Assembly (NCBI GenBank): GCA_030618065.1
Contig: JAUXEE010000093.1
Location: 1-7,299 of the forward strand
DNA from: Gemmatimonadota bacterium
GTDB lineage: Bacteria; Gemmatimonadota; Gemmatimonadetes; Longimicrobiales; Gaopeijiaceae
DNA: 7,299 nt
Reading direction: 5' to 3'
Numbering within the stretch: the stretch's first letter is position 1; every line of letters begins with the position of its first letter. A program made the position numbers and the translations under genes. Below, one piece after another: positions 5,832 to 7,299 of this stretch. The notes below the pieces were generated by a model. The model had not been told where the DNA came from. It searched no databases and saw only the letters and a program-made list of their open reading frames with translations.

Positions 5832-6575
5832 ATGTCCGGACTCACCGTGCCCACCGAGCTCCAGGAGAAGAGCAAGGCCGGGAGAGGACAAGCGACTACC
5901 CCCAGGAAGAGGGTATTCCTGATCCTCTCCGAGTGCGCGTTGATCCTAGTTCTTCTGTCGGTTTGGGTCTTCTCCGGTGAGGTCAGAGAGAGCACCAGCC
6001 TCCTGGTTCTCTTCTTCTACTCTTTCCCCTCGGAATTCCTGGTGGGTCTGGTCCCCCATGAACCGGTGCTCATCTACTACGGGACCTACCACACAGCCTG
6101 GGTGGTGGCTCTGGTTTCTGTCGTGAGTACGGTTATGGCGGAGGGTTTGAACTACTCCCTATTCGGCCTTTTTTATGGAATGCCGGCCTTTCGAGCGGCC
6201 TTGGACAAAAAGGTGGTGAAAAGGATTTCTGACCTCTTCAGCCGCATGCCCTTCACCGCAATTCTCTTTGCCGGGTTTACTCCGGTGCCCTTTTTCCCCG
6301 TGCGGTTCCTGGTGGTTCTCACCGAGTATCCTGTCTGGAAGTACCTATTGGGTGTCCTCCTATCCAGGGCCCCGCGGTTCTACCTCCTGGCCCTTGTCGG
6401 GGCCTTCTTCGAGGTACCGAAACTCCTTCTTGCCGCAATCTTTCTGGCGATGTTGGTCCTGGTGAACCTTCCGGCCATGTCCAAGATTCTCAACGGCTCG
6501 CAAGCACAGGCCGATCCCGCGCCCCAGCCGGAAGAGAGTGAGGTCTCCGGTAAGGTCTCTGGTGAGGTCGCTTAG
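5832..6575 (+). CDS. VTT/DedA-like polytopic membrane protein
   Basis: This 247-residue protein has a basic, soluble N-terminus (about 1-27). About five or six hydrophobic segments follow (roughly 28-48, 55-75, 88-115, 139-163, 170-193, 197-216), and then an acidic, Pro/Glu-rich tail. 'FTAILFAGFTPVPFFPVRF' at 141-159, followed by 'LLSRAPRFYLLALVGAFF', matches the VTT (SNARE-associated Golgi protein / DedA superfamily) pattern: an aromatic-x-Pro-x-Pro re-entrant loop, then a conserved arginine segment. Members in bacteria include undecaprenyl-phosphate flippases, and eukaryotic relatives are lipid scramblases. A lipid-transport role is therefore plausible but not shown. Translation starts at ATG 5832 with AGGAG (5816-5820) 11 nt upstream, overlapping the radical SAM stop. 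The 3' end encodes a small repeat (EVSGKVSGEV) from a 12-nt tandem repeat. The stop overlaps the convergent response-regulator stop by 4 nt. Confidence 0.75.
   Translation: MSGLTVPTELQEKSKAGRGQATTPRKRVFLILSECALILVLLSVWVFSGEVRESTSLLVLFFYSFPSEFLVGLVPHEPVLIYYGTYHTAWVVALVSVVSTVMAEGLNYSLFGLFYGMPAFRAALDKKVVKRISDLFSRMPFTAILFAGFTPVPFFPVRFLVVLTEYPVWKYLLGVLLSRAPRFYLLALVGAFFEVPKLLLAAIFLAMLVLVNLPAMSKILNGSQAQADPAPQPEESEVSGKVSGEVA
6538..6572 (+). repeat. 12-nt tandem repeat in the VTT gene tail
   Basis: Nearly three imperfect copies of GTGAGGTCTCCG begin at 6538, 6550 and 6562 (GTGAGGTCTCCG, GTAAGGTCTCTG, GTGAGGTCGCT). They are in frame and encode V-S-G-E/K units at the extreme C-terminus, just before the stop. 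The repeats probably arose by slippage in a disordered tail. Copy number may vary among relatives without affecting the membrane domain. Confidence 0.7.
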
Positions 6576-6955
6576 GATTCCACGTCCCGCCAGGACCCGC
6601 GTCCGCTGAGGGCTCGGGAAATCTCCCGCAACAACTCCTCCGGATCGACGGGCTTGGTGAGGATGGCCAGGGCGCCAGACTGGGCGGCCTCGTTCAGCTT
6701 CTTGGCGGTGATGCCGGATATGGCGATGACACGAACCCAGGGATCCTCCTCTTTTAAGGCCTCGAGGAGTTCCAGGCCGTTCAGCTCGGGCATGACGATG
6801 TCCGTAACCACGAGATCAATTGCGGACTTCTTCCAGATTCTGAGGGCCGCCTGGCCGTTGGGAGCGAACAAGGGCTCGTGACCGGCCTTTTGCAAAACCT
6901 CGGCAAGTAGGATGCGGTCCATCTCTTCATCGTCGACGATCAGAATTCTGGCCAT
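6572..6955 (-). CDS. Stand-alone receiver-domain response regulator
   Basis: This 127-residue protein is essentially one CheY-like receiver domain with no output domain. All key residues are present: acidic pair Asp8-Asp9 (VDDEE), phospho-acceptor Asp52 in VTDIVMPELNG, Ser80 in the conserved Thr/Ser position (IAISG) and Lys101-Pro102 (LTKPVD). It should be phosphorylated by a histidine kinase not seen here. It then acts by protein-protein contact, for example in a phosphorelay or on an enzyme. A few charged residues (GRGSWRDVES) form the tail. The start is ATG with GAGGT 6 nt upstream (6962-6966 on the complement), overlapping the TAA of the preceding gene only 4 nt away. Co-transcription with that gene is very likely. 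The stop TAA overlaps the VTT gene stop TAG by 4 nt. Confidence 0.93.
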   Translation of the reverse strand: MARILIVDDEEMDRILLAEVLQKAGHEPLFAPNGQAALRIWKKSAIDLVVTDIVMPELNGLELLEALKEEDPWVRVIAISGITAKKLNEAAQSGALAILTKPVDPEELLREISRALSGRGSWRDVES

Positions 6956-6959
6956 TCTC

Positions 6960-7299
6960 TTACCTCGGTTGAAGTGAGATCAGACGGGTCTCTCCGGCTG
7001 GGAGATCCCCCAAGGACACCCTGATGCCCCACTCCGTCGTCGTGTAAGCGACTGGGACACCGTCGACAGCGGGGGTCACCGCGTCCGAGCCTCTCGGGAG
7101 CACGATGTCGATCCAGAGCCCTGTGATGCTTTCTCCTTCAGGCCCCTCCACCCGGATGTCGAGGGTCCAACCTTCGGGGGTCCGGCCTTCAAGTGAGTCT
7201 GCTTCGAGCCCGTCGACCTGGGGGTGAACCATGGTGACCCGGACACCGGATCGGGCCATCCACCAGTCGGCCACCTCTCCCGCCTCCGCAATCCACCAA
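6960..7299 (-). CDS. C-terminal part of a larger protein, possibly polysaccharide deacetylase-like (runs off the window)
   Basis: The frame stays open to the right edge of the window, so only the last 112 residues are seen. The GTG at 7272-7274 has no suitably spaced ribosome binding site and is unlikely to be the start. The visible part begins 'WIAEAGEVADWWMARSGVRV', which resembles the closing helix and strand of NodB-type polysaccharide deacetylases as I remember them. About 80 residues of beta-sandwich character follow ('GWTLDIRVEGP', 'GLWIDIVLPRG', 'WGIRVSLGDLPAGETRLISLQ'), typical of a C-terminal Ig-like domain. No catalytic motif lies within the window, so the enzyme assignment is tentative. 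The stop TAA sits inside the ribosome binding site of the response regulator downstream, so the two genes form a coupled operon. Confidence 0.55.
   Translation of the reverse strand, partial: WWIAEAGEVADWWMARSGVRVTMVHPQVDGLEADSLEGRTPEGWTLDIRVEGPEGESITGLWIDIVLPRGSDAVTPAVDGVPVAYTTTEWGIRVSLGDLPAGETRLISLQPR

Noticed and set aside
7076..7291. A 71-codon minus-strand frame at the right edge
   Set aside because: It is an out-of-frame shadow of the partial gene at 6960-7299, which has coherent beta-sandwich sequence and a coupled stop and ribosome binding site.

Overview
The window is a high-GC bacterial chromosome segment with tightly packed genes and strong AGGAG-type ribosome binding sites. It has no mobile element, no CRISPR array and no intact tRNA or rRNA gene. 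Several proteins resemble families I associate with Gemmatimonadota and neighbouring soil or marine phyla. These are an anti-sigma-like membrane protein followed by a short Spy-like protein, a lipoprotein with a 'FVYDP…GVRFILY' signature, and an S9 peptidase with the 'VVEGDPRVP…SHGIPDPRNR' C-terminus. The taxonomic call comes from recalled family patterns and is only moderately certain.

Region 1 (about 1-2391, + strand) is an envelope-related gene run. Positions 1-216 hold no gene I can support, only small inverted repeats. A TTG-started, single-pass anti-sigma-like protein (217-651) is followed closely by a 78-residue exported Spy/CpxP-like protein (662-898). A lipoprotein-like gene (891-1718) overlaps it by 8 nt, and an outer-membrane beta-barrel protein (1765-2391) follows 46 nt later. 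The expected partner, an ECF sigma factor, is not in the window. If present it would lie further upstream.

Region 2 (2388-4658, - strand) is one large gene for an exported S9-family serine peptidase with a beta-propeller and a complete Ser-Asp-His triad. Its stop codon overlaps the stop of the convergent barrel gene within the palindrome CTAG.

Region 3 (4659-6575) begins with a 187-nt divergent intergenic region that contains small inverted repeats with mutually exclusive pairing. After it comes a two-gene + strand operon: a radical SAM enzyme with a Twitch-type (half-SPASM) C-terminus (4846-5817) and, 14 nt later, a polytopic VTT/DedA-like membrane protein (5832-6575). The pair suggests a modification reaction linked to a membrane or lipid substrate. 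No precursor peptide gene is visible, and this is the least explained part of the window.

Region 4 (6572-7299, - strand) holds a stand-alone receiver-domain response regulator (6572-6955). Its upstream partner, running off the window edge, is the C-terminal part of a larger protein (6960-7299) that may be polysaccharide-deacetylase-like. Both convergent gene pairs overlap by exactly 4 nt, and three of the close downstream genes have a ribosome binding site that contains the stop codon of the gene before.
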